DNA of 30,420 nucleotides from Candidatus Zhuqueibacterota bacterium (GTDB lineage: Bacteria > Zhuqueibacterota > Zhuqueibacteria > Residuimicrobiales > Krinioviventaceae). The DNA lies in contig RQOI01000486.1 in the NCBI GenBank assembly GCA_003854995.1, positions 1-30,420 of the forward strand. The letters are read 5' to 3'. Below, one piece after another: positions 16,343 through 26,100 of the stretch; the first letter of the stretch is position 1; each line of letters opens with the position of its first letter. The position numbers and the translations under genes are program-made. The notes below the pieces were generated by a model. That model was not told where the DNA came from and searched no databases. It saw nothing but the letters and a program-made list of their open reading frames with translations.

Positions 16343-16350
16343 TAGGAGGA
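16343..16350 (+). promoter_or_regulatory. Strong ribosome binding site of the pseudopilin gene
   Basis: TAGGAGGA lies 3 bases before the ATG at 16354, one of the closest matches to the anti-Shine-Dalgarno sequence in the window. It suggests high translation of the pilin-like gene compared with its neighbours. Confidence 0.75.
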
Positions 16351-16353
16351 GCG

Positions 16354-17115
16354 ATGTCTGAGAAAAGACCGAGTACAAAGCAATTCAAAGCAAAGGGTTC
16401 CATACTCTTGGAAATCCTCGCGGTGATTTTGGCCGCGGCTCTTGTATTTTCAGTGACCTATCCCAACAAGCTCTGGAAGGCTGAAGACAAGAACCTGGAA
16501 AAGTGTCGCGAGAACATGTGGCATATCTATTTTGCCGAGGTCACTTACCTCGATGCAAATCTTGTCTACAACGATACGCTCGAAAAAGTGATCGATTTTA
16601 TCGTCTCTGACACAACCGGAAAAAGACTGAAACGTTACACCAGCCTTGATTCCATTCTCGGTGGACAGATTATAAAGACGTTTAAAACACTGGATGACAA
16701 GGTGACCATCACGGTTGACTCTGTCTTTGGCGCTGGTCCCGATTCGGTCATCACCAAAATGGTCGATATCCAGGTGAGCGCGCTGGTGGATTCAATGCTG
16801 GACTATGCGAATGAGGTCGATCTGGACACGACGGAAGCGTTTGTTTTGGATTCATTGCGATTCTGGCCGGCCTATGCTGCCAAAATAGACACGATCGCAT
16901 TTGTCACCCTCGACGGACTCTATACCTGTCCGACTGTCGGTAGAGATTATATTATCAGCGCCAATAACGATACTATTCCCAAACTCATCAATATCTCCTG
17001 TCCGATTGATTCGACGGATAAGGAAGAGCTGGCAGCGGACTTTAAGCGGAGCTTTCTTGGCGGTTTGCGAATTGAAAATCATGGTGCTCTCGACAATGGG
17101 GAAAAAACCTGGTGA
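16354..17115 (+). CDS. Type IV pilin/pseudopilin-like protein
   Basis: A 253-residue protein. The start resembles a class III (prepilin) signal: a 15-residue basic leader ending KAKG, then SILLEILAVILAAALVF, so cleavage between Gly15 and Ser16 would place Glu at mature position 5, as in pilins. Near the C-terminus YTCPTVGRDYII and INISCPID match the CP-x-x-G-x-x-Y...C pattern of minor pilins/pseudopilins with a C-terminal disulfide. The middle is acidic and Asp/Val/Thr rich, longer than a classical major pilin. It has a strong ribosome binding site and lies between a ComEA-like gene and PilM/PilN-like genes, so it probably belongs to a type IV pilus, type II secretion or DNA-uptake filament. 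It could be the main or a minor subunit; no other pilin is in the window. Confidence 0.7.
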   Translation: MSEKRPSTKQFKAKGSILLEILAVILAAALVFSVTYPNKLWKAEDKNLEKCRENMWHIYFAEVTYLDANLVYNDTLEKVIDFIVSDTTGKRLKRYTSLDSILGGQIIKTFKTLDDKVTITVDSVFGAGPDSVITKMVDIQVSALVDSMLDYANEVDLDTTEAFVLDSLRFWPAYAAKIDTIAFVTLDGLYTCPTVGRDYIISANNDTIPKLINISCPIDSTDKEELAADFKRSFLGGLRIENHGALDNGEKTW

Positions 17116-17167
17116 AATTCGATGATGTGAGCACCGGCCAGACACATATTGAAAAGCGGGGAAGACT

Positions 17168-18118
17168 ATGACCAGCGAATCGATCAAGCTTGGGATAAGC
17201 TTTGAGCACGATGCGATGCGTTTCATCGAAGCAGAGGAATGGAACGGCAAGCTGAATTTGACCAGCATCGTGCATGTGCCCCTGCCGAAAACCTTTGATT
17301 TCACCGTCATTGGCGACCACGACTATGTTCCGCAGATGTCGGCGTTGCTTGACAGTTCTTTGGATAATTTCAGCGGCATCATCTCGAGCGCGCGTCTTTG
17401 CATCGACAGACGATTCGCATTGAAAAAAACCGTCCCGGTTGACAAAGGATTGTCGCAAGAGGAGGTTCGAAAACACATCGAATGGGAGCTGGAGCAGCTG
17501 CTCATTGCGCCGCGAGATGAGTTCAACGTTGACTATGAGCATGCGATCCTGGCCAACTCGAAAAAGGATGTTGTCGTGTTCGCCGCCCTCCGCAAGGCGA
17601 TCGTGAACTATATGCAGGACATCTTTCGAAAATCCCGCTTGCGCCTCGAAGCGCTCGATCTGGATCTGTTCGCTTCCATTCGAGCGCTCAAGCTGGCCGA
17701 GCCGGACGATTTAAAGGGCGCCAGCGCGCTCATCGAATTCAGCCACTCGGGCGTCGGTATGGCGATCCTGCTCGACGGCATCTATGCGGCGTCGACCGAA
17801 CTCCCCACTCAGATCAACAATGAGCGATTTGATACACTTACCGCCGAATCGCTGGCCGCGGCGATGAATGAAGAATTGCGGCGTTTGGTCGAGAATGTCG
17901 AGGAGAATTTTCGCGCCATTGAGTTGGAGCGCGCCCTCTTTTGCGGCAATGTCAAAAACAGGGCTATCCTGGAAGAATTGCAAAAGCTGTCGCCTTCTGT
18001 CGCAGTACGATTGGTGGAACCGTTCAATCACGTTCACAAGCAACTGAACGTCGAGGCACAAATGCTGATTGATAACCAGGGCGAACGATTCATGTCGTGC
18101 TTTGGCATGGTTGTATGA
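17168..18118 (+). CDS. PilM-like actin-fold pilus assembly protein
   Basis: A 316-residue soluble protein. Recognisable PilM segments are the N-terminal IKLGISFEHDAMRFIEAE (first ATPase strand region), VPVDKGLSQEEVRKHIEWELE followed by QLLIAPRDEFNVDYE (the PilM block that follows its first subdomain) and VVVFAALRKAIVNYMQDIFRKS with LEALDLDLFASIRAL. PilM is an actin-like cytoplasmic protein that binds the N-terminal tail of PilN in type IV pilus systems, or forms the cytoplasmic part of GspL in type II secretion. Nucleotide-binding motifs look degenerate. GGGGAAG precedes the ATG. The downstream gene encodes a one-TM protein that would be its partner. No PilB, PilC, PilD or PilQ gene is present nearby. 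Confidence 0.75.
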   Translation: MTSESIKLGISFEHDAMRFIEAEEWNGKLNLTSIVHVPLPKTFDFTVIGDHDYVPQMSALLDSSLDNFSGIISSARLCIDRRFALKKTVPVDKGLSQEEVRKHIEWELEQLLIAPRDEFNVDYEHAILANSKKDVVVFAALRKAIVNYMQDIFRKSRLRLEALDLDLFASIRALKLAEPDDLKGASALIEFSHSGVGMAILLDGIYAASTELPTQINNERFDTLTAESLAAAMNEELRRLVENVEENFRAIELERALFCGNVKNRAILEELQKLSPSVAVRLVEPFNHVHKQLNVEAQMLIDNQGERFMSCFGMVV

Positions 18119-18136
18119 TGAATCAGAGGGGATCGT

Positions 18137-19006
18137 ATGAATTTATTGAAAGATAAACGTGAGATCGAAAAGACGGCCGAGACGCCGATCTTTTCCTTTC
18201 CAACCGACAATGCGCAGCCGGAACCCCAGAGCTTTGAGTTTGACGACAAGCGCGCTGCTCCACAAAGGAAAAGCGCTCTACCATGGTTGGCGGCGCTCGT
18301 CATCATCCTGGGATTGATCATCACCTATTTTGGTTTTTTTCGAAATCGACAGCGCGCCGTTGATTCTGCCGCTGATGTGAAAATCATTGCCACTGATAGC
18401 ACCAGGGTGGATTCTGCGGGCAGCGTCAACGTCCAGACGCCTGTCGAGGAAACAGTGCAGGAAACGGTTGCACCGATTACGATTCAGGACGACAACAGCA
18501 ACCTCAGGATCGCATCGGACTTTATGCAAAAAATTCAGGCTGCCATAGGAGAAGGCCAGGTCACCACCCTGTTCATCGATGACGGCTCTTTTTCTGCCGA
18601 GATTGCTGCCGGCTCCCCCGCTGCGGCGACGCGAGCTTACGAGGCCATCAAACAAGCGCTGCCGGGGACAATGACAGTCACATCATCGGCGCCGGTCAAC
18701 GCTGCGGCCCTCATCACCGGCACGTTCGCGCCGCAAGCCCTGCAGTCCGGCAGCGGCTTGCCGCGGGCCGAGATCGATGCCAAACTGCGCGCCTTTGCCC
18801 AGGATGCGAATGCATCCGTCACCTCGTTGGATATCAGCGAGAGCGATGGCCGAAGCTTTGTCTTTATGAAAATTGAAGGCGCGCTGGACAATTGTCGACG
18901 CTTCATCGACAATCTGGCGCAGATAAAGTCTGTCAGCGTTTCTAAACTGATCATGATGCCGGCAACGTCCGGCAATTATACTTTCGTGTTACGATTTTAT
19001 ATTTAG
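18137..19006 (+). CDS. Single-pass membrane protein, PilN/PilO-like
   Basis: A 289-residue protein with a 46-residue cytoplasmic tail, one membrane helix (about 49-66, LPWLAALVIILGLIITYF), a low-complexity Asp/Val/Thr-rich linker (about 70-120) and a periplasmic alpha/beta domain (about 125-289). The periplasmic part has two similar halves, each with a strand-helix-strand pattern (TTLFIDDGSFSAEIAAGSPAAA and TSLDISESDGRSFVFMKI), as in the ferredoxin-like domains of PilN/PilO and GspL/GspM. Sequence similarity alone is weak; topology and position 18 bases after the PilM-like gene, with GAGGGGAT as ribosome binding site, drive the call. It would form the inner-membrane alignment platform of the pilus-like system. 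Confidence 0.6.
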   Translation: MNLLKDKREIEKTAETPIFSFPTDNAQPEPQSFEFDDKRAAPQRKSALPWLAALVIILGLIITYFGFFRNRQRAVDSAADVKIIATDSTRVDSAGSVNVQTPVEETVQETVAPITIQDDNSNLRIASDFMQKIQAAIGEGQVTTLFIDDGSFSAEIAAGSPAAATRAYEAIKQALPGTMTVTSSAPVNAAALITGTFAPQALQSGSGLPRAEIDAKLRAFAQDANASVTSLDISESDGRSFVFMKIEGALDNCRRFIDNLAQIKSVSVSKLIMMPATSGNYTFVLRFYI

Positions 19007-19026
19007 CTTGTCCTGTTCACCGCATC

Positions 19027-19590
19027 ATGAGAATTATCGCTGGAACGCGCAAGGGAACTCGTCTGATCGCCCCCAGGTCGTACTCTATTCGACCGACCTC
19101 CGACCGTGTCCGGGAATATATCTTTTCATGCCTGCAGACCGACATACTGGATAAAACCGTGCTGGATCTGTTCGCCGGTACCGGCGCCTTTGGCCTCGAG
19201 GCGATCAGCCGCGGCGCCGCCAGCGTCGTTTTTGTCGACAATTCGATGAATGCCGTCAAACTTGTCCGGCAAAATCTGCAAAAGCTCGGCATCGAGGCTG
19301 CGGTGGAAAAAAAAAGTGCGGAACTATTCCTGCGGACGTGCCATTACAGATTTGACTTTATTTTTTGCGATCCTCCATATGAGTTTCAGCACTTTGATCT
19401 GATCTTACGTCTGATCCGGCAAAACGGATTACTCGACAAAGAAGGTGCGGTCATTTACGAATCGAGTTCGCGCGCAGAGACCGTGCAGGAGCAGGGTTTT
19501 CAGATCAGCAGGCAGAAAGAGATGGGAGACACACGCATAACTTTTTATATGATGGACTATGAAGATCGCAATCTATCCAGGGACGTTTGA
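19027..19590 (+). CDS. rsmD: 16S rRNA (guanine966-N2)-methyltransferase RsmD
   Basis: A 187-residue protein with the RsmD pattern: MRIIAGTRKGTRL and RPTSDRVREYIFSCL at the start, SAM motif I DLFAGTGAFGLEA (47-59) and the catalytic DPPY motif (115-118). It methylates G966 of 16S rRNA during 30S assembly. The pairing with coaD is one of the commonest bacterial gene pairs. The coaD start lies inside rsmD, a 32-base overlap, so coaD translation is probably coupled. No clear ribosome binding site precedes the ATG. Confidence 0.95.
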   Translation: MRIIAGTRKGTRLIAPRSYSIRPTSDRVREYIFSCLQTDILDKTVLDLFAGTGAFGLEAISRGAASVVFVDNSMNAVKLVRQNLQKLGIEAAVEKKSAELFLRTCHYRFDFIFCDPPYEFQHFDLILRLIRQNGLLDKEGAVIYESSSRAETVQEQGFQISRQKEMGDTRITFYMMDYEDRNLSRDV

Positions 19591-20041
19591 TCCGGTGACC
19601 AATGGTCACATCGATATCATCAATCGCGCCGCCCTCATTTTCGACAAAGTGATCATCGCTGTGGCGACCAATCCGCAGAAAAAGCCGCTCTTTTCAGTAG
19701 CCGAGCGCATGGACATGCTCGCGCATGTCATCTCGAATACGCCGAACATTGAAATCGACCGGATCGACGGCCTGGTGGTGGACTATGCGATGGCAAAAAA
19801 GGCGCACGCCGTCATCCGCGGCCTGCGCGCTGTGTCGGATTTTGAGTTTGAGCTGCAGATGGCGCTGGTCAATCGCAAGCTGTGCGAGGAACTGATCACC
19901 GTGTTTCTGATGCCGCATGAAAAGTATTCCTATCTGAATTCCGGCATCGTCAAGGAACTGGCCACGTTCGGCGGCAACATCAACTGTTTTGTGCCCGAAT
20001 ACGTCCTCAACAAAATAAAGGAAAAACTGCACGACCACTAG
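19559..20041 (+). CDS. coaD: Phosphopantetheine adenylyltransferase CoaD
   Basis: A 160-residue protein of exactly family length. It starts MKIAIYPGTFDPVTNGH, with the nucleotidyltransferase TNGH motif at residues 14-17, contains GLVVDYA, IRGLRAVSDFEFELQMA and NRKL, and ends with YLNSGIVKELATFGGN, the counterpart of the ISSTxVR-type motif. It transfers AMP to 4'-phosphopantetheine, the penultimate step of coenzyme A synthesis. The start is fixed by the family N-terminus even though it lies 32 bases inside rsmD. Confidence 0.96.
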   Translation: MKIAIYPGTFDPVTNGHIDIINRAALIFDKVIIAVATNPQKKPLFSVAERMDMLAHVISNTPNIEIDRIDGLVVDYAMAKKAHAVIRGLRAVSDFEFELQMALVNRKLCEELITVFLMPHEKYSYLNSGIVKELATFGGNINCFVPEYVLNKIKEKLHDH

Positions 20042-20096
20042 CTCAACAGCGCCCACCATATCCGGGCGATGCCGGCGCATCAGCGAATCGCCGACC

Positions 20097-21245
<1,149 letters not shown>

Positions 21246-21272
21246 GATTTTGAAGAAAAGGCGAGTTAGAGT

Positions 21273-22400
21273 ATGAATATCGATGTCGGCCTGAATAGCG
21301 ATGTTGACGTCCCGGCGCGCAAATTGCACATCCAGACCAGCTTTTTACCGGATAAGAAATGCGCCAGCGTGACGATATTCGATGGCGGATCCGTGGTGAA
21401 AAAGCGTCACTTTCGCATCACCAACGCGGACTCGGCGGCGCTGATCGAGAGAGAGGTCAGGCAGTGCCATGAGCTGGTCAAGACCGATATCGAATTGCTC
21501 TTCCACATGGCTGACAAGGTTCACTCCTCGGATCACACCCACTCCATCCTGCATCTCGGTCAGTTGTTCCTGGACCGGGGTTTTTACGACGAGGCCGTCG
21601 AGCAGTTCGAATATGCCAGAAAGGTCGGCGGCGACAAGGTCGATTCCGACATTGAGCTGGGCAAGGCCTATTTCAACAAGGGCGACTATAAATCGGCCTA
21701 TCTGCAGATCACCGCGGCCATCGAGCGTTATCCCAAATATCCCGATCTCTACATGCAGCTTGGCAAGACCTTGTGGCGTCAGGAGCGGTTTGCCGCCGCC
21801 CGCAAGCAGTTCAAAAAAGCCATGGCGCTGAACGAAAACTATTGGGACGCCTATTTTTCTCTTGGCTACGCTCTGGTCGAGAGCATCATCGAGTTTCCGG
21901 TGCACGCCGAGCTGGCGCCGCCGATAGAGCGCCTGCGCGAAGGCGAACAGAACTTTCGCAAAGCCATGCGTATCACCCAGGACCTGGATGTTGACCTGAT
22001 GGAAGCGGGACTGGAAAAGCTGAAAGAGGCAAATGGTCCGACTGAGGCGCTCGATTTCTTTGAGCAGGCGCGCAAGGTGGAAGGCCAGGCCCGGCTTTTT
22101 GACAGCGAGTTTTATCTGAAATTTATGTTCGGCCAGCTGGATGACAATAATCAGACGCTCGATTTTTATATCGACCATATCGAAAAAGTTTTGACTGAAA
22201 ATCCCAGTTATGCCGATCTGCGCCACAGTCTCGGCGTGGCCTATTTGTTGAAGGGCTGGCAATGTTTTGGCAAGGCAACCGGCGAGTTCGAAAAGGCTGT
22301 TGAGATCAACCCGTCTTATGAAAAGGCAAAGAAAAAGCTCAAACTGATGCAGAATGATGGCAGGGGACTCCTCATCCTACTCCGCGCGATTCTACAGTGA
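21273..22400 (+). CDS. Cytoplasmic tetratricopeptide-repeat protein
   Basis: A 375-residue protein without signal peptide or membrane segment. Residues about 15-80 form a beta-then-helix region (LHIQTSFLPD, SVTIFDGGSVVKKRHFRI, then a charged helix) that I do not recognise. From about 90 on come TPR units: LGQLFLDRGFYDEAVEQFEYA, IELGKAYFNKGDYKSAYLQI, YMQLGKTLWRQERFAAARKQF, and near the end LGVAYLLKGWQCFGKATGEF followed by EKAVEINPSYEKAK. It likely binds other proteins as a scaffold; the partner is unknown. It lies 27 bases after the aminotransferase gene and ends before the large regulatory gap, so it probably closes that transcription unit, though no terminator hairpin is evident after it. 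Confidence 0.8.
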   Translation: MNIDVGLNSDVDVPARKLHIQTSFLPDKKCASVTIFDGGSVVKKRHFRITNADSAALIEREVRQCHELVKTDIELLFHMADKVHSSDHTHSILHLGQLFLDRGFYDEAVEQFEYARKVGGDKVDSDIELGKAYFNKGDYKSAYLQITAAIERYPKYPDLYMQLGKTLWRQERFAAARKQFKKAMALNENYWDAYFSLGYALVESIIEFPVHAELAPPIERLREGEQNFRKAMRITQDLDVDLMEAGLEKLKEANGPTEALDFFEQARKVEGQARLFDSEFYLKFMFGQLDDNNQTLDFYIDHIEKVLTENPSYADLRHSLGVAYLLKGWQCFGKATGEFEKAVEINPSYEKAKKKLKLMQNDGRGLLILLRAILQ

Positions 22401-22472
22401 GATCGTCAGTCGTCTTGTCATCGCGATTGGCGGTTGTTTCATTCGTCTTGATGTAAAAGCCTTTGCTGGTAC

Positions 22473-22487
22473 GGTAATTGCATTACC
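22473..22487. promoter_or_regulatory. Perfect inverted repeat, possible operator
   Basis: GGTAAT-TGC-ATTACC is a perfect 6-base inverted repeat with a 3-base centre, in noncoding DNA about 170 bases before the small surface-protein gene. Such a dyad suits a dimeric helix-turn-helix regulator; function is inferred only. Confidence 0.35.
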
Positions 22488-22506
22488 TTCGTGGACAGAA
22501 TAAAAG

Positions 22507-22590
22507 ACTTGAAAAAGTGCTTTTGCTTCGATAGTTTGTTTCGCATTCGCACCCAAGTTTCGCCATGAAACAAAAAGCCGTTTTTCAAGT
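22507..22590. repeat. Long imperfect inverted repeat (hairpin-forming) in the intergenic region
   Basis: ACTTGAAAAA (22507-22516) is the exact reverse complement of TTTTTCAAGT (22581-22590), and the inner segments GCTTTTGCTTC (22519-22529) and GAAACAAAAAGC (22567-22578) also pair with few mismatches. The transcript could fold into a stem of roughly 22 base pairs with a loop near 37 bases. It lacks a T-run, so it is not a standard terminator; an mRNA leader structure, a small RNA or a remnant of a short mobile repeat are alternatives. Confidence 0.5.
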
Positions 22591-22641
22591 TGAAATACTG
22601 ATCCCAAAGCTCATATTTTGACCTACAAGTTCCTATTTTGA
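22590..22641 (+). promoter_or_regulatory. Candidate promoter and tandem TATTTTGA repeat before the surface-protein genes
   Basis: TTGAAA (22590-22595), an 18-base spacer and TATTTT (22614-22619) resemble a sigma70 promoter. TATTTTGA occurs at 22614-22621 and again at 22634-22641, 20 bases apart, about two helical turns. The rest of 22401-22647 holds the two inverted repeats listed separately and no gene I can support. Confidence 0.4.
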
Positions 22642-22647
22642 GAAGAA

Positions 22648-23112
22648 ATGACGCTCATGAAAACAATGAAAAGATTTTTCGTCAAAACGCTGACGCTGGC
22701 GCTGTTGCTGGCCGCGGCCGTGCGCGCGCAGAACAGTGCCGCGCTGTCGGCGTCCAACCTGGAGCCATCCAAAGCGGCGGCTTACAAATTTGAAGTTGAT
22801 TTTGACTCACAAGTGACACAGTCGAGCCGTTTCGAGATCGTTTTCCCGTCGGCCTTTAATGTCTCGCAGGCCATGATGGCCGTGTCGGAAAAACTGGATG
22901 GCAACCTGACCGTTACGGTCGACAGCACTATCGTGACCCTGCGCCGCAGCGGTGGGCGCAATGCGATCGCTGCCAACGAGACGATCGATTTCACCATCGC
23001 CTCCATCATCAATCCCGCGCAGCCGGACCAGGAGTGGGAGTTCAGCTTCATCCTCACCACTGGTCAGACCGCAGTTGAGAAAAAAGTTAGCACAAAGATG
23101 ACACTCTTTTAA
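22648..23112 (+). CDS. Small exported protein resembling the N-terminal domain of the adjacent giant protein
   Basis: A 154-residue protein with a signal peptide (MKRFFVKTLTLALLLAAAVRA, cleavage probably before QNS) and one beta-rich domain. The order of motifs, RFEIVFPSAFNVSQAMMAVSE, LDGNLTVTVDS, a VTLRRSGGRN turn, FTIASIINPAQPDQEWEFSF, runs parallel to residues about 40-140 of the next protein (AQFVIYYNRAFSLDQLLMATS, MDGRLNIDR, IYLTRSDRN, GINLGLVGNPAPGAYSF). It therefore looks like a stand-alone homologue of that domain. In-frame ATGs at 22657 and 22666 are alternative starts that keep the signal peptide; GAGAAG at 22640-22645 is too close to 22648 and rather far from 22657. It shares the reading frame with the giant gene, 9 bases apart, so the two are surely co-transcribed. 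Function unknown; a partner subunit or chaperone of the giant protein is possible. Confidence 0.75.
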   Translation: MTLMKTMKRFFVKTLTLALLLAAAVRAQNSAALSASNLEPSKAAAYKFEVDFDSQVTQSSRFEIVFPSAFNVSQAMMAVSEKLDGNLTVTVDSTIVTLRRSGGRNAIAANETIDFTIASIINPAQPDQEWEFSFILTTGQTAVEKKVSTKMTLF

Positions 23113-23121
23113 AAAGTGAGA

Positions 23122-26100
23122 ATGGCTTTGCGTCGATATACAGTTACTCTGGCATTTTTATTGGTTCTGGCAGCCTTTGCTCAGGCTGCTGACATAAGCG
23201 CAACCCTAGACGTCGATCCAATATCATCGGCAACCGGCGAAAATACGATCCATCAGATCACATGGACAACGATCACACCTCTCGATATCCGAGCGCAATT
23301 TGTGATCTATTATAATCGTGCCTTCAGTCTCGATCAATTGCTCATGGCGACGAGCTGGGATCCGATCACCATGGACGGTCGATTGAATATCGACAGGATT
23401 GACAAGACATCTGATCCGAGTTGGTACAAGATTTATCTGACAAGAAGCGATCGCAATTTTGATGTGACTGCAGGAGTGAAGGTGGGCATCAATTTGGGTC
23501 TCGTCGGCAATCCTGCTCCAGGCGCCTATTCATTCAGACTGGAAACCTATGCCGCGGGTGTCAATCCAGATACGACACCACCCGAGGACAGCGGCACTGC
23601 GACGATCACCATCACACCGCCGATCACCAACTTTCAGTTGACATCTGCAGTTGAGACTGTCAAAGTCGGCGTGCCCTTTCAATTGAGCGTGTCTAACGCC
23701 ATCACCGCTGAAGGAGATCCTGCAGACGGACTTGTTATCGTCTCTTTCGAAACAGGCACTCTGCAGGATCATGCTGCGCCGGACGGCACACTGCCGGACC
23801 TGGTCGCCATACCGGTGAAGAACGGCAGCGGATCGGCGTACCAGACTGTGTATCGGGATGAAAACATTATAAAATTCAAAGGCGTGGTCGATGGCGGCAG
23901 CTTCTCCAGACTTTTGCCAAATTATCTCGGCGTCGATCCGGGCGATCTCGGCTCTTTCAGCATGACCGGCTACCCGAGCTCGGTCATCGCAGGTGAGGCT
24001 TTTGCCTCGCCCGTTCGCGTCAAAGCCTATGACAAGTGGCAGAATCCCAAAGTGGATTATACCGGCAGCATCTATTTTGCCAGCACCGATCCTCAGGCAG
24101 TGTTCACCCGGAACAGTCTCAATCCATTCATTTTCACCGGATCCGAGTCCGGGCAGTATGATTTTTCCGGTTCAAATTTTCAGCTCCGCACCGCCGGCGT
24201 GCACACCTTTTCAGTGCGCAACACCCAACAGACGGTGAGTGAAGAGAGCAGCAACATTCAGGTCGCCGCCGCACCCATCGCGAGCTTTGCCTTTGACGCG
24301 GTCGGCAACCAGACAGCCGGGCAGGCGTTCGAACTCAGAGTCATCAATGCCAGGGATTCTTACAACAATCCGGCATCGGGCACCATCGTCATCAGCCTGC
24401 TGCCGATCGGCGATCACCGATCGCCGAACGGGCAGCAGCCCATCCTCAACAACATCGTCGTCGCCAATGGCAGCGGCGCCGCCTACCAGTCCCTGTTCAA
24501 AAGCGAACTAGCGAACTTTCGCGGTCAACTTCTGACGAATTCGACCATCACCAGCATATCCCAGCAATTTACCATCGGTCCGGCCGATCTGGGCGCCTTG
24601 GTCATGAGCGGCTACCCCCAGTCGACGCAGACCGGAGCAGAATTCACCCAGGCCGTCAAGGTCACGGCAAAGGATATTTATGGTAATGACAAGACGAATT
24701 TCAACGGCACGGTGAGCTTTTCCACAACCGATACAAATCCGGACAGGAAATTACCGGCTCCTTTTCAATTTCCCAACTATGCCAGTCATGATTTTCCGGG
24801 CAGCGATTTCAAGCTCGTCAGCCTGGGTCAGCAGACGATCTCCGTCACCAGCGGTGGCGTCACTGGCACGACGACGCCGATCATGGTCATTGGTCCTAAT
24901 CGTATAGAAATCCGTCGGATTGTGGCCGATGCGGCGACGGTGAGCCGCGGGCAGACGCAAATCCCGGTCTCCATGGAAGTCTATAACGCCGCCACTCTGC
25001 CATTCGAAAACTATACGGCGGAACTTACATTCCGTTCCGGGGCAGATGACAAGACGAGCGACTATTTTGTCCCGGTCGCAAACGGGACCATTGCTGCGCA
25101 GGGGCAAAGAGCCATCGCGTTTCTAGTCAATGTCAATGCCAACGCGACGCTGGGAGAGATCACACTCGATGGTAAAATCAATGGCTACTACAACGGCACC
25201 GAATTGGCACAAGCGCCGAACGCCAATATCACCGATGCCTGGGAGGTGCAGCGGCCGGCCGCGGTGCAGATCAGGTCGGCGGAAGTCATTGCGGATACTA
25301 TTCCAAAGGGCAGCAGCAACAATGCCCTCCGTCTCTCGCTGGGCAACAACGGCGGTCTGGCCAATTCGGCCGCCGCTTCCATTCAAAACATCTCTTTCAC
25401 TTTCAAAGATCAGACGGGTGCGAATGTTTCGTCCTTTTTCCCGGTGACCGCATCCCCGCAGAATCCCAACTCGATTGCCGGGGACGACACCACTGATTTC
25501 AACTTTGGTTTTGCCGCTGCCGCCAATGCTCCCAGCGGCGTGATCTCGATATCGGCAAGGGTTGACTATCAGGATGTCAATCTGAAGACAAACCAATCGA
25601 CGAGCAGTCTCGATTTCGATACTTTTCGTACGGTCAGCACCGCCTCCATTCGCATCGTCAGCATCAAATCGGAAAAGCTGACGGTGACCAGAGGTCAGCC
25701 ACAGTCATTCCCGGTGCGCATGCGGCTGCAAAATACAGGCGAAAGCGAGCTGGAGATCGACTTTGACGCAGTCAAGACTTTCATCAAGATAGAGAAAGGC
25801 CTTGACAAGATACCGGCGGAGGATATTATCATGCAGCTGACGCTCATGAGCGGCAGCCGCAAGATCGGCGCCGGCAAGGAGGATACGCTCGAATTCCGGG
25901 TCAATAGAATAAGAGATACCATACCTGCCGGCGACTATACGATATTCGGCCGCGTGGAGAGTATAAACGGCATCTCCTCCACCTCAGAGCTGTCCAATGC
26001 CTATGGCAGCGTTCGCGTGCAGGATCCGGATAATGTCATCATTCACCAGGTCAAGCCAACCGTAGCGACCGCGACGGTCAATGATGACACTCGGCCGTGG

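Noticed and set aside
20050..20068. CGCCC...GGGCG hairpin after coaD as a terminator
   Set aside because: Only five base pairs and no T-run; it sits directly before a coding region that seems co-transcribed.
22392..22607. 71-codon minus-strand frame in the intergenic region
   Set aside because: No ribosome binding site or recognisable motif, and it overlaps the inverted repeats and the end of the TPR gene; better explained as noncoding.
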